A stretch of DNA of 20,144 nucleotides. It comes from Mariprofundaceae bacterium. GTDB lineage: Bacteria > Pseudomonadota > Zetaproteobacteria > Mariprofundales > J009. The stretch is from NCBI GenBank assembly GCA_015489095.1, contig WFMN01000003.1, forward strand, positions 1-20,144, in the 5' to 3' direction. This document shows positions 14,665-20,144 of the stretch, piece by piece. The notes below the pieces were generated by a model, which searched no databases, had not been told where the DNA came from, and saw nothing but the letters and a program-made list of their open reading frames with translations. The first letter of the stretch is position 1, and every line of letters begins with the position of its first letter. The position numbers and the translations under genes were made by a program.

Positions 14665-15360
14665 TTAGAAGGGCCAGATGGCGTCGAGCGTCTGCCCCAG
14701 CCACCCCTCGTGGGCCACCGAGGCCAGCTCGCCACCACCGCCATAGCTGATCACCGCCTGCGCCACCTTGGCCGAGGGGATGGTGTTGTCCGAGGCGATA
14801 TCCTGCGGGCGCACCACACCGGAGAAGGTCAGCTCCTGCGGCTGCTGGTTGATGGTCACCTGCCGCCGCCCCTGAATGCGCAGGTTGCCGTTGGGGAACA
14901 CCTCCACCACCACCGCCGTCACGCTGGCGGTCAAGGTGTCTGAATTGTTGGTGCTGCCGGAGCCGGCAAACGATTTGGTGTTGCTCAAATCCAGCGCCGA
15001 GCTGGGGCTAAAATTGGGGTTCTTCTTGGAAAAGAGCGAGGTAGAGAGGCCAAACGCGGCGTTCACCCCGGTTTTGTTGCTGCTGGAGCGATCCTTCTTG
15101 GTGCCCAAGGAACGGGTGGCACTCGCCTTTTCCGACACCAGCACCGTGACCAGATCGCCGATGTGGGCGGCCTTGGGATCGGTAAAGAGCTTGGAGCCGG
15201 TGTTGTTCCACAGCGATCCCCCCTCGGTATGCGGCTTCTGCGGTGCACGCAGCGCCTGATCCACAATCGGCTTGCTCTTATCCTCCGTCACCGTGGAAGC
15301 CCTCGGCATGCAGCCCGCTGCCAAGGTAGCCGCCACCATCACCAGCACCAATCTGATCAT
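14665..15360 (-). CDS. flgH: Flagellar L-ring lipoprotein FlgH
   Basis: FlgH forms the L-ring in the outer membrane. It is 231 aa, the family size. The signal peptide ends in a lipobox, L-A-A-G-C, with the lipidated cysteine at residue 17. Family motifs follow: GSLWNNTGSKLFTDPKAAHIGDLVTVLVSEKASA, FPNGNLRIQGRRQVTINQQ, FSGVVRPQDIASDNTIPS, and the C-terminal GWLGQTLDAIWPF. The ATG has GGAGG a few bases upstream and overlaps the flgA stop by four bases (ATGA). The stop is ten bases before flgI. Confidence 0.97.
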   Translation of the reverse strand: MIRLVLVMVAATLAAGCMPRASTVTEDKSKPIVDQALRAPQKPHTEGGSLWNNTGSKLFTDPKAAHIGDLVTVLVSEKASATRSLGTKKDRSSSNKTGVNAAFGLSTSLFSKKNPNFSPSSALDLSNTKSFAGSGSTNNSDTLTASVTAVVVEVFPNGNLRIQGRRQVTINQQPQELTFSGVVRPQDIASDNTIPSAKVAQAVISYGGGGELASVAHEGWLGQTLDAIWPF

Positions 15361-16094
15361 CCTGCACCTCCACCGAAGGCGACGCGCACCGTATGGGCGT
15401 TCACCACCGTACCTTGAACCTGCCGTTTGCTACGCAGGTTCTCCACCAGCACCAGCTCCCCACGACGGGCGGAGCGGAGCGCCTTGCCGGCGGTGGTTAC
15501 CTGCACCGCCCCGTAGCGCGCCTCGATGGTCACCAACTGCCCGCGCTTGATCATCGGCATCCGGTGGGTCATCGCGACATAGATCGGCTCGCCCTTGCGC
15601 GCCCGACGCAGCAGCCGCAGACCATCCACCGCCGCCGGCGATGAAAAACCGCTGCCATTGCGCCCGGCAATATCGACCCTTCGCATCGTCACCATACTAG
15701 GGTTAAGCATGGCGCGTGCCGGAATATCGGACTTGGCCACCGCCACCCTCGCCCACCACTGCACCTCGACCCGCACATACCAACGGCGCGCCCTAGCGCC
15801 ACCTCTGCGGGCGCCATGACCTCGCGCAACCTGCTCTGCAATCAGCGAAAAATAGCGCGGGTGACCGTGCAGCGGGGGCAGGCTCCAGCGCAAGGCACCC
15901 GCGTGATCAGGCCAGTTGCTAACCGAAACCAGTGATGCGGTCGCGCCGTCCACGGTAACGCCTGCGGCAAAAAAGTCGTACAACGACTGCCGCAAGGCAG
16001 AATCTTCCGCACCCCCTTTCGCCTGCGCGGGCTGAGCCAGCGCGACCCACACCAGCGCAAACAGCGCGAGCAGCGGCAAGGAACGCATCGCCAT
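15357..16094 (-). CDS. flgA: P-ring assembly chaperone FlgA
   Basis: FlgA is a periplasmic chaperone for polymerisation of FlgI into the P-ring. It is 245 aa. It has a Sec signal peptide (hydrophobic residues 5-20, likely cleavage after AQA), a poorly conserved N-terminal half, and a C-terminal SAF/ChapFlgA region. The SAF region reads VAKSDIPARAMLNPSMVTMRRVDI, then ARKGEPIYVAMTHRMPMIKRGQLVTI, and ends in VQGTVVNAHTVRV. A very basic Arg/Gly stretch (GHGARRGGARARR) joins the halves and is unusual. It starts four bases after the flgG stop; a second ATG two codons in (16088) is equally plausible. Confidence 0.92.
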   Translation of the reverse strand: MAMRSLPLLALFALVWVALAQPAQAKGGAEDSALRQSLYDFFAAGVTVDGATASLVSVSNWPDHAGALRWSLPPLHGHPRYFSLIAEQVARGHGARRGGARARRWYVRVEVQWWARVAVAKSDIPARAMLNPSMVTMRRVDIAGRNGSGFSSPAAVDGLRLLRRARKGEPIYVAMTHRMPMIKRGQLVTIEARYGAVQVTTAGKALRSARRGELVLVENLRSKRQVQGTVVNAHTVRVAFGGGAG

Positions 16095-16098
16095 CGCC

Positions 16099-16887
16099 CT
16101 ATCGACGCAGTTGCGCGGCCGTCTTCAACATCTCGTCCGCCGCCTGAATCGATTTCGAGTTCATCTCGTAGGCCCGTTGTCCGGCAATGAGGTTCACCAT
16201 CTCCTCCACCATGTTGACATTGGACATCTCCAGCATCCCTTGGCCGATCTCGCCCAAGCCGTTGGAGCCTGGCGTGCCGGTCACCGGGGCACCGGAGGCG
16301 GCGCTCTCCTGAAACATCGAGTTCCCGAGCAGGGTCAACCCGCCGGGGTTGGAGAAATTGACCGTCTGAATCTGGCCGACATTGGTGGTTTGGGCACCCG
16401 GCTGGGTGACCGACACCGTCCCATCGGCACCGATATTGATCTGCAGCGCATCGCTTGGAATGGTGATCGCCGGCTGTAGTGGATTACCGTTGGGATCGAC
16501 GATCTGGCCGGTGGAGTCGATCGCAAACGAGCCGGAACGGGTGTAGGCGGTCGAGCCGTCCGGCAACAGCAGTTGAAAGAAGCCCTGCCCCTTGATAGCG
16601 AGGTCGAGCGGGTTGGTGGTCTGCTGAAAGCTGCCCTCGCTGAAGATGCGCTGCACCCCCGCGGTCTGCACCCCGAGTCCGATCTGAATCCCGCTCGGCA
16701 CCTGGGTGCCCGACGCGCTGGCGTCGGCGCCGGCGCTTTTCACCTGCTGGTACATCAGATCCTGGAAATTGGCGCGCCCCCGCTTGAAGCCGGCGGTATT
16801 GGCGTTGGCAAGGTTGTTGGAAATCACATCCACATTGGTGTTCTGTGCTGTCATGCCGGTGGCGGCAGACCATAGTGCTCGCATCAT
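16099..16887 (-). CDS. flgG: Flagellar distal rod protein FlgG
   Basis: FlgG builds the distal rod through the P- and L-rings. It is 262 aa, against 260 in E. coli. The N-terminal rod motif is MRALWSAATGMTAQ, then DVISNNLANANTAGFKRGRA; YQQVKSAGADAS corresponds to the FlgG-specific segment. FSEGSFQQTTNPLDLAIKGQGFFQ and the C-terminal NVNMVEEMVNLIAGQRAYEMNSKSIQAADEML complete the match. AAGGAG (16898-16903) lies ten bases before the ATG at 16887. A second ATG follows at once, but the first fits the spacing and the common MMRALW start. Confidence 0.97.
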   Translation of the reverse strand: MMRALWSAATGMTAQNTNVDVISNNLANANTAGFKRGRANFQDLMYQQVKSAGADASASGTQVPSGIQIGLGVQTAGVQRIFSEGSFQQTTNPLDLAIKGQGFFQLLLPDGSTAYTRSGSFAIDSTGQIVDPNGNPLQPAITIPSDALQINIGADGTVSVTQPGAQTTNVGQIQTVNFSNPGGLTLLGNSMFQESAASGAPVTGTPGSNGLGEIGQGMLEMSNVNMVEEMVNLIAGQRAYEMNSKSIQAADEMLKTAAQLRR

Positions 16888-16903
16888 AATTCAGATTCTC
16901 CTT

Positions 16904-17647
16904 TTATCCGACGCGGGCAACCTTCTCGGACAACTGAGAAGCTTGCTGGTTATATATTTCAACGACTTTCATCATATTCTGGAACGATCTGGTGACATCG
17001 ACCATCTTCGCCATGCTCAACACGGCGTTCACATTGGACTGCTCAAGCGCGCCATGCACGATCGCCGTCCCCTTCGGACGCCTCCTCGTGACATTGTTCA
17101 GATCGGTGACAAACAGGGTGCCTCCCACCTTATGCATCCGGGCGGGATCATCGATCTGCACAATCCCGATTGTGGCCACCTTGGTGCCGTTGACGGAAAT
17201 CCCCCCGTCCTTCGCCGCCGTCACCTTGCCCGGCGGCAGCACAATGGGAGAGCCATTCTCATCCAAAACCGGCAGGCCGGATTGGTTCACCAGCCCCCCA
17301 CCCTCCTTCAACATAAAGTTGCCGGCGCGGCTGTAGACCTCCTCGCCATCCGCCTGTTGCAGCCGGAAATAGCCCTTGCCCTGAATCGCGAAATCCAGTG
17401 GGTTGTCGGTCTGGCGAATCACCCCCTCGCTGGTATCGACAAACTGTTTTCCTTGGGCAAGATAGGCCGACGGAATCCCATCATCGCCGCCATTCCGCAT
17501 CACATCGGATAGTTTGGTGGAGAACGAGGTGTGGTCGGCCTTGAAGCCGACTGTATTGATATTGGCCAGATTATTGGCGATCTGATCCATGCTCAACTGC
17601 CGCCGTAAATCGGCCGCCGAGCCCGCCAGATAGTACCCTGCATCCAT
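16904..17647 (-). CDS. flgF: Flagellar proximal rod protein FlgF
   Basis: FlgF is a proximal rod subunit exported by the flagellar secretion system. I start at ATG 17647 (247 aa; E. coli FlgF is 251). The protein then begins MDAGYYLAGSAADLRRQLSM followed by IANNLANINTVGFKAD, the rod consensus, and GGAGG at 17657-17661 lies nine bases upstream. An in-frame ATG at 17728 would add 27 unrelated residues and lies upstream of the sigma-54 promoter that drives the gene, so it is rejected. Other motifs: GVIRQTDNPLDFAIQGKGYFRLQ, SRAGNFML, GALEQSNVNAVLSMAKMVDVTRSFQNMMKVVE. It is the first gene of the rod/ring/junction operon. Confidence 0.95.
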   Translation of the reverse strand: MDAGYYLAGSAADLRRQLSMDQIANNLANINTVGFKADHTSFSTKLSDVMRNGGDDGIPSAYLAQGKQFVDTSEGVIRQTDNPLDFAIQGKGYFRLQQADGEEVYSRAGNFMLKEGGGLVNQSGLPVLDENGSPIVLPPGKVTAAKDGGISVNGTKVATIGIVQIDDPARMHKVGGTLFVTDLNNVTRRRPKGTAIVHGALEQSNVNAVLSMAKMVDVTRSFQNMMKVVEIYNQQASQLSEKVARVG

Positions 17648-17656
17648 CGCAATCCA

Positions 17657-17685
17657 CCTCCGTCGATCTGCACTCCCATCGGGAG
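17657..17685 (-). promoter_or_regulatory. flgF leader: 5' hairpin and Shine-Dalgarno overlapping a GGA motif
   Basis: Between the expected transcription start (about 17688) and flgF, the minus strand has CTCCC-GAT-GGGAG (17685-17673), a 5-bp stem at the very 5' end of the mRNA. ACGGAGG follows at 17663-17657: it is the Shine-Dalgarno and also contains ACGGA, the core A-N-GGA bound by CsrA family proteins. CsrA binding here is inference. Confidence 0.4.
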
Positions 17686-17698
17686 ATGGACAACTTAA

Positions 17699-17714
17699 AG
17701 CAAAAGTCACGCCA
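17699..17714 (-). promoter_or_regulatory. Sigma-54 (RpoN) promoter of the flgF-to-fliW operon
   Basis: On the minus strand TGGCGTG (17714-17708), four bases and TTGCT (17703-17699) match the RpoN consensus TGGCACG-N4-TTGCW, with invariant GG and GC ten bases apart. Transcription would begin near 17688, about 41 bases before the flgF ATG. Sigma-54 control of rod, ring and hook genes is common in non-enteric polar flagellates and needs an enhancer-binding activator, which is not in the window. Confidence 0.82.
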
Positions 17715-17833
17715 ACAGGAAAGATCACCTACAGAAGAGTATTTTTACTTTTATATTACAGATAGTTAAGAATGACGCGCAACCTCGGCTCGGTCGCCAT
17801 CCCGTCAGAAACCACACTACCCGACGGGGGGGA
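17715..17833 (-). promoter_or_regulatory. Upstream region of the sigma-54 promoter, AT-rich block and possible sigma-70-like boxes
   Basis: There is no gene here. Bases about 17735-17775 are far more AT-rich than the surroundings, at the distance where a bending protein such as IHF often acts between enhancer and sigma-54 promoter; I found no convincing IHF consensus. A sigma-70-like pair is also visible on the minus strand: TTGCGC (17782-17777) and TAATAT (17758-17753), 18 bases apart. CCCGTC (17801-17806) and GACGGG (17823-17828) could form a loose hairpin after the upstream gene, without a T-run. Confidence 0.35.
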
Positions 17834-18133
17834 TTAGCGCGAATAGCGGGCAGCTTTTTCCGACAGCCTCCGGTCGGTGCGATAGAGAAACGACAAAAGC
17901 TCTGCCACCAGTTGGTAGGCCTCTTCGGGGATCTCACTGCCGACCGGCACCTGCGCCAGCAGCTGCACCAGATTGTCATCGCGATGGATATGCACCCCGG
18001 ACTCGCGCGCCAGCTCCATGATTCGCTTGGCCACCTCGCCAAACCCCGCCGCCAGCACCTTGGGTGCAGCGCCGCTCTCCGCCTCGTAACCCAGCGCCAC
18101 CGCCGCCTGTTGATCACGCGCCACGGCGATCAC
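17834..18133 (-). CDS. FlhB C-terminal-domain homologue (FhlB-like, EscU/YscU/HrcU family)
   Basis: This is a 99-aa cytoplasmic protein resembling only the C-terminal cytoplasmic domain of FlhB, the export-gate subunit that switches substrate class. It shows QQAAVALGYEAESGAAPKVLAAGFGEVAKRIMELARESGVHIHRDDNLVQLLAQVPVGSEIPEEAYQLVAELL in order. That matches FlhB after its NPTH autocleavage loop; the cleavage site itself and all membrane helices are absent. Such free-standing copies (FhlB/FlhX) are known beside flagellar genes and can partly replace the FlhB C-domain in some species. The start is GTG 18133, eight bases after the upstream stop. The preceding FliK-like gene fits a joint role in export switching. 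Confidence 0.85.
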   Translation of the reverse strand: MIAVARDQQAAVALGYEAESGAAPKVLAAGFGEVAKRIMELARESGVHIHRDDNLVQLLAQVPVGSEIPEEAYQLVAELLSFLYRTDRRLSEKAARYSR

Positions 18134-18141
18134 CCCGCACT

Positions 18142-18891
18142 TCAGACCACAATATCATGCTCCATTCCACGCTGCTGGGGCAGTCCGCTGACCAACTCAC
18201 CATCCACTCCCGTCGATTCCTGCTGCCGCAACCAAGCGAGAAAATCGGGGCGCAACAGCTCGGCCGCCTCTCCATCGCGGGCAAACAGACGCAGCCGCAA
18301 CGGCTCCTCCTTGCCCCCTTCCAGCGCGAAGGCCACAGGCCCCAGCCAATCGAGATCCAGCCGCCCGTGGAGCAGAAAGTGGTCGCCATCCCCCCGCCGC
18401 TCCACCACGCCGCGCGCGCGCCCATCACCGCCGTCATCGCCGACCAGCACGCGGTTGCTATCGGCGGCGAGCGACAGGCTAAGCTCCCCCCTGTCCATGG
18501 CGCTCCATCCATGACTGGAGAGCACGGCATGCCGATCCTCCTTGGCATCGCCGGACGACGACGCACCGCCGCCGCTTTTGTCCAGCGCCTGCTGGCGCAA
18601 CATCTCCATCAACACCTGATGCGCCTGAAACTGGGTCAACAGCCGGAACTGGGCCGGCATCGCCTGCCCCATGATCTGCAGCCACACCTCCCCCATCGGC
18701 ACATTGGGCGGCACCTCGGCACGCAGACGGTAGCCCCCGATCAGCAACAGCGCCGAGCCCGGCGGCCCTTCGCCCGGCACCAGCTTGGCTTGCAACACGC
18801 TGCCATTGGGCCACGGCAGTACATGCGCCCCCTCGGCGACCTTGGTGCCCTGCGGCATCCCCATCATCTGGGTGCCGAGGATCGACAGCAT
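18142..18891 (-). CDS. FliK-like flagellar hook-length control protein
   Basis: This is a 249-aa protein with no signal peptide or membrane segment. The N-terminal part reads VLQAKLVPGEGPPGSALLLIGGYRLRAEVP; a low-complexity Gly/Ser/Asp linker follows (about 105-120). The C-terminal part, LDLDWLGPVAFALEGG, then LRLRLFARDGEAAELLRPDFLAWLRQQ, follows the pattern of the FliK C-terminal domain (LGPV plus a beta strand, then an L-rich helix). It is shorter than classic FliK (about 400 aa). The FlhB-C-like gene directly downstream supports the call, because FliK acts on FlhB-C to end hook growth. AAGGGG lies about eight bases before the ATG at 18891. It could be a second, specialised FliK paralogue. 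Confidence 0.6.
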   Translation of the reverse strand: MLSILGTQMMGMPQGTKVAEGAHVLPWPNGSVLQAKLVPGEGPPGSALLLIGGYRLRAEVPPNVPMGEVWLQIMGQAMPAQFRLLTQFQAHQVLMEMLRQQALDKSGGGASSSGDAKEDRHAVLSSHGWSAMDRGELSLSLAADSNRVLVGDDGGDGRARGVVERRGDGDHFLLHGRLDLDWLGPVAFALEGGKEEPLRLRLFARDGEAAELLRPDFLAWLRQQESTGVDGELVSGLPQQRGMEHDIVV

Positions 18892-18928
18892 AACGGCTAC
18901 CCCTTCACGCTACGCCGCCGTGGTTGCA

Positions 18929-19387
18929 TCACGACGGCGCGCTGTTGCCATGCACCTGCAACAGCAACTTCACCTGCGCCAGCGGTAGATCCAGCTCGCG
19001 GGCGATCTGCTCCGCCGCCATCCCCTCGCGCTTCAGACAGAGCAACCGGGCAAGCTTGGCCTGGCCGCGATCCCCTTGGGAAGTGGTGTCGCGCCGCGGG
19101 TCGGGTTGCGGCGCGGGTCTGCTGCCCACCACCACCTCGCGCGAAGGCGGGGGCGGTGATGGGCGGGGATCCGCCATCTCCGCCAACAGCGGCATCAGGG
19201 CGTTCAACTGTTCGGATGCCTCCTGCAACTGGGCGCTGGCGGCATCGAGCTTCAGCTCCACCTCCCGCTGACGACGCGAAGCCTGCAACCACAACAGCCA
19301 CAGCCCGACCATCGCGATCACCATCACCCCGTCAATCACCAGTGCAATCACGCCCTGCCAGGAGTCAATATCCATCGATCCACCCAT
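18929..19387 (-). CDS. DUF2802-like membrane-anchored protein of the flagellar cluster
   Basis: The protein is 152 aa. It has one N-terminal transmembrane helix (about residues 12-35), then a coiled coil rich in Glu, Gln, Ala and Leu (about 38-72), a Pro/Arg-rich linker (about 73-105) and a small C-terminal helical unit. That unit, LKREGMAAEQIARELDLPLAQVKLLLQVH, looks like a helix-turn-helix and is typical of DUF2802 proteins near flagellar and chemotaxis genes. The function is unknown; the layout suggests an inner-membrane anchor with a cytoplasmic tail. The start could be ATG 19387 or ATG 19375 (MDIDSWQG), the latter with GGTGG just upstream. It is not translationally overlapped by its neighbours (gaps of 11 and 37 bases). 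Confidence 0.7.
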   Translation of the reverse strand: MGGSMDIDSWQGVIALVIDGVMVIAMVGLWLLWLQASRRQREVELKLDAASAQLQEASEQLNALMPLLAEMADPRPSPPPPSREVVVGSRPAPQPDPRRDTTSQGDRGQAKLARLLCLKREGMAAEQIARELDLPLAQVKLLLQVHGNSAPS

Positions 19388-19398
19388 CCAGCGCGTTG

Positions 19399-19635
19399 TC
19401 AGCCGAAACAGTCGATGTGCCCCGCATCATCGCGTGTAGGGGGCTTGGCCACCGGCGTAGCTGGCGCGGATGGCGACGGGGCGGGCGGCTCCCCGCCCGC
19501 CCCTTGCTGTTCATCGTGGTGATGCGCATCCGACTGCTTTTCCCGTTCCTGCTGCCGACGGCGCCGCTGCCCACGGTCGGCGATGGCCGCTGGCGCGATC
19601 GCCGATCCCACGGGAGCAACGGGAATGGTATCCAT
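19399..19635 (-). CDS. Small hypothetical protein coupled to fliA
   Basis: This is a 78-aa product that I do not recognise. Its ATG shares one base with the fliA stop (TGATG), the usual mark of translational coupling, and it fills the gap before the DUF2802-like gene in the same direction; both points suggest it is real. The sequence has a hydrophobic Ala/Pro start, a basic and Gln-rich middle (RGQRRRRQQEREKQSDAHHH) and a Pro/Ala-rich C-terminal half ending in DCFG. There is no signal peptide, membrane helix or fold that I can name; it is probably disordered. A second overlapping frame is open here, so the coding call is moderate. Confidence 0.5.
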   Translation of the reverse strand: MDTIPVAPVGSAIAPAAIADRGQRRRRQQEREKQSDAHHHDEQQGAGGEPPAPSPSAPATPVAKPPTRDDAGHIDCFG

Positions 19636-20144
19636 CAGTCACCATCGAAGCCCATGTAGCCACGCAAACGCGCCACCATCTGGCTATGGATCTGCGACAC
19701 CCGCGATTCCGTCAACCCCAACACCAACGCCACCTCCTTCATATTGAGCTCCTCGTAGTAGTAGAGCGTCAGCAACACCGCTTCCCGTTTGGGCAGCCGC
19801 TTCATCGCCTCCGCCAGCCGCTCCACAAATTGAATCATCGCCGTCTGGTTCTCCGGCATGAGTTCCGGATCTCCAGCGATGGCATCGAGCACGCTCAACG
19901 CCTCGTCGTCGCTGCTCCCCGCCGGCAGATCCTCAAAATGGACCACCGACATCGCCCGCACCTGATCAAGACGCATGCGATACTCGGCAAGATCAATCCC
20001 TAAAAACTCCGCGATCTCCGCCTCTTCCGCCGGCCTTCCCTGCTGCTGCTCGATCTCCGCCATCGCCTGCTGCAACTGCCGTGACACATCACGCAGCCCG
20101 CGCGGCATCCAGTCGAACGCGCGCAGATAATCGACCATCGCCCC
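19635..20144 (-). CDS. fliA: RNA polymerase sigma-28 factor FliA, N-terminal part missing at window edge
   Basis: FliA directs RNA polymerase to late flagellar and chemotaxis promoters. The frame runs through the right edge, and the visible 169 residues are the C-terminal two thirds of a protein normally about 240 aa. The first residues, GAMVDYLRAFDWMPR, match the FliA region just after sigma region 2 (RGAM-x-DELR-x-x-DWVPR), so the ATG at 20138 is internal. Region 3 follows (QQAMAEIEQQQGRPAEEAEIAEFLGI). Region 4 closes it: LPKREAVLLTLYYYEELNMKEVALVLGLTESRVSQIHSQMVARLR, with its helix-turn-helix. Its inhibitor FlgM is encoded in the next operon. Confidence 0.95.
   Translation of the reverse strand, partial: GAMVDYLRAFDWMPRGLRDVSRQLQQAMAEIEQQQGRPAEEAEIAEFLGIDLAEYRMRLDQVRAMSVVHFEDLPAGSSDDEALSVLDAIAGDPELMPENQTAMIQFVERLAEAMKRLPKREAVLLTLYYYEELNMKEVALVLGLTESRVSQIHSQMVARLRGYMGFDGD

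Noticed and set aside
14655..14744. 30-residue N-terminal extension of FlgI from ATG 14744
   Set aside because: It would bury the signal peptide and overlap the end of flgH; AAGGAG six bases before ATG 14654 marks the real start.
17648..17728. 27-residue N-terminal extension of FlgF from ATG 17728
   Set aside because: It is upstream of the predicted sigma-54 transcription start, has no rod-protein similarity, and the inner ATG has a proper Shine-Dalgarno and the family N-terminus.
18064..19659. Open frame of 531 codons on the plus strand, antisense to the FliK-like, DUF2802-like and small genes
   Set aside because: It crosses several minus-strand genes and their gaps. The product is Pro/Arg/His-rich low-complexity sequence, as expected for GC-rich antisense.

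Overview
The window is GC-rich and densely coding, about 20 kb, with no phage, transposon, CRISPR or RNA genes that I can see. The gene content indicates a motile Gram-negative bacterium: it encodes the L-ring lipoprotein FlgH and the P-ring protein FlgI, which need an outer membrane and peptidoglycan. The order flgF-G-A-H-I-J-M-N-K-L-csrA-fliW, with a sigma-54 type promoter in front and fliA upstream, fits Proteobacteria outside the enteric group. As I recall it, such layouts occur in delta- and zetaproteobacterial lineages. I cannot name the genus, and this placement is inference.

Left half (about 1-8610, plus strand), housekeeping genes: the 3' part of purH (last two steps of IMP synthesis); tsaB (t6A tRNA modification), which appears to lack an ordinary start codon; a perfect 17-bp inverted repeat; a two-subunit pyruvate carboxylase (biotin carboxylase plus carboxyltransferase/biotin carrier); tmk and holB, overlapping by one base; then a YpjD/CcsA-like membrane protein and a CorB/CorC-type CBS-domain transporter.

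Right half (8620-20144, minus strand, convergent with the left half), flagellar genes. Transcription runs from the right edge: partial fliA, a small coupled unknown gene, a DUF2802-like membrane protein, a FliK-like hook-length protein and an FlhB-C-terminus-like protein. A 186-bp gap follows, holding a strong match to a sigma-54 promoter (17699-17714). Then comes a tight operon for the rod (flgF, flgG), the rings and their chaperone (flgA, flgH, flgI), the rod-cap protein (flgJ), the anti-sigma factor (flgM), the export chaperone (flgN), the hook-filament junction proteins (flgK, flgL) and the post-transcriptional switch csrA-fliW. Many of its junctions are 1-, 4-, 10- or 29-base overlaps, so translation is probably coupled. 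A hairpin plus T-tract on the minus strand, lying inside the 3' end of the convergent corC-like gene, is the likely operon terminator.

Much of the flagellar control logic lies in this segment: FliA (sigma-28) with its inhibitor FlgM, an apparent sigma-54 promoter for the mid-assembly genes, and CsrA with its antagonist FliW. I found no wholly new system. The points most worth a second look are the tandemly duplicated domain that lengthens FlgK, the tsaB start, the inverted repeat before the pyruvate carboxylase genes, the flgF leader, and the small unknown gene after fliA.
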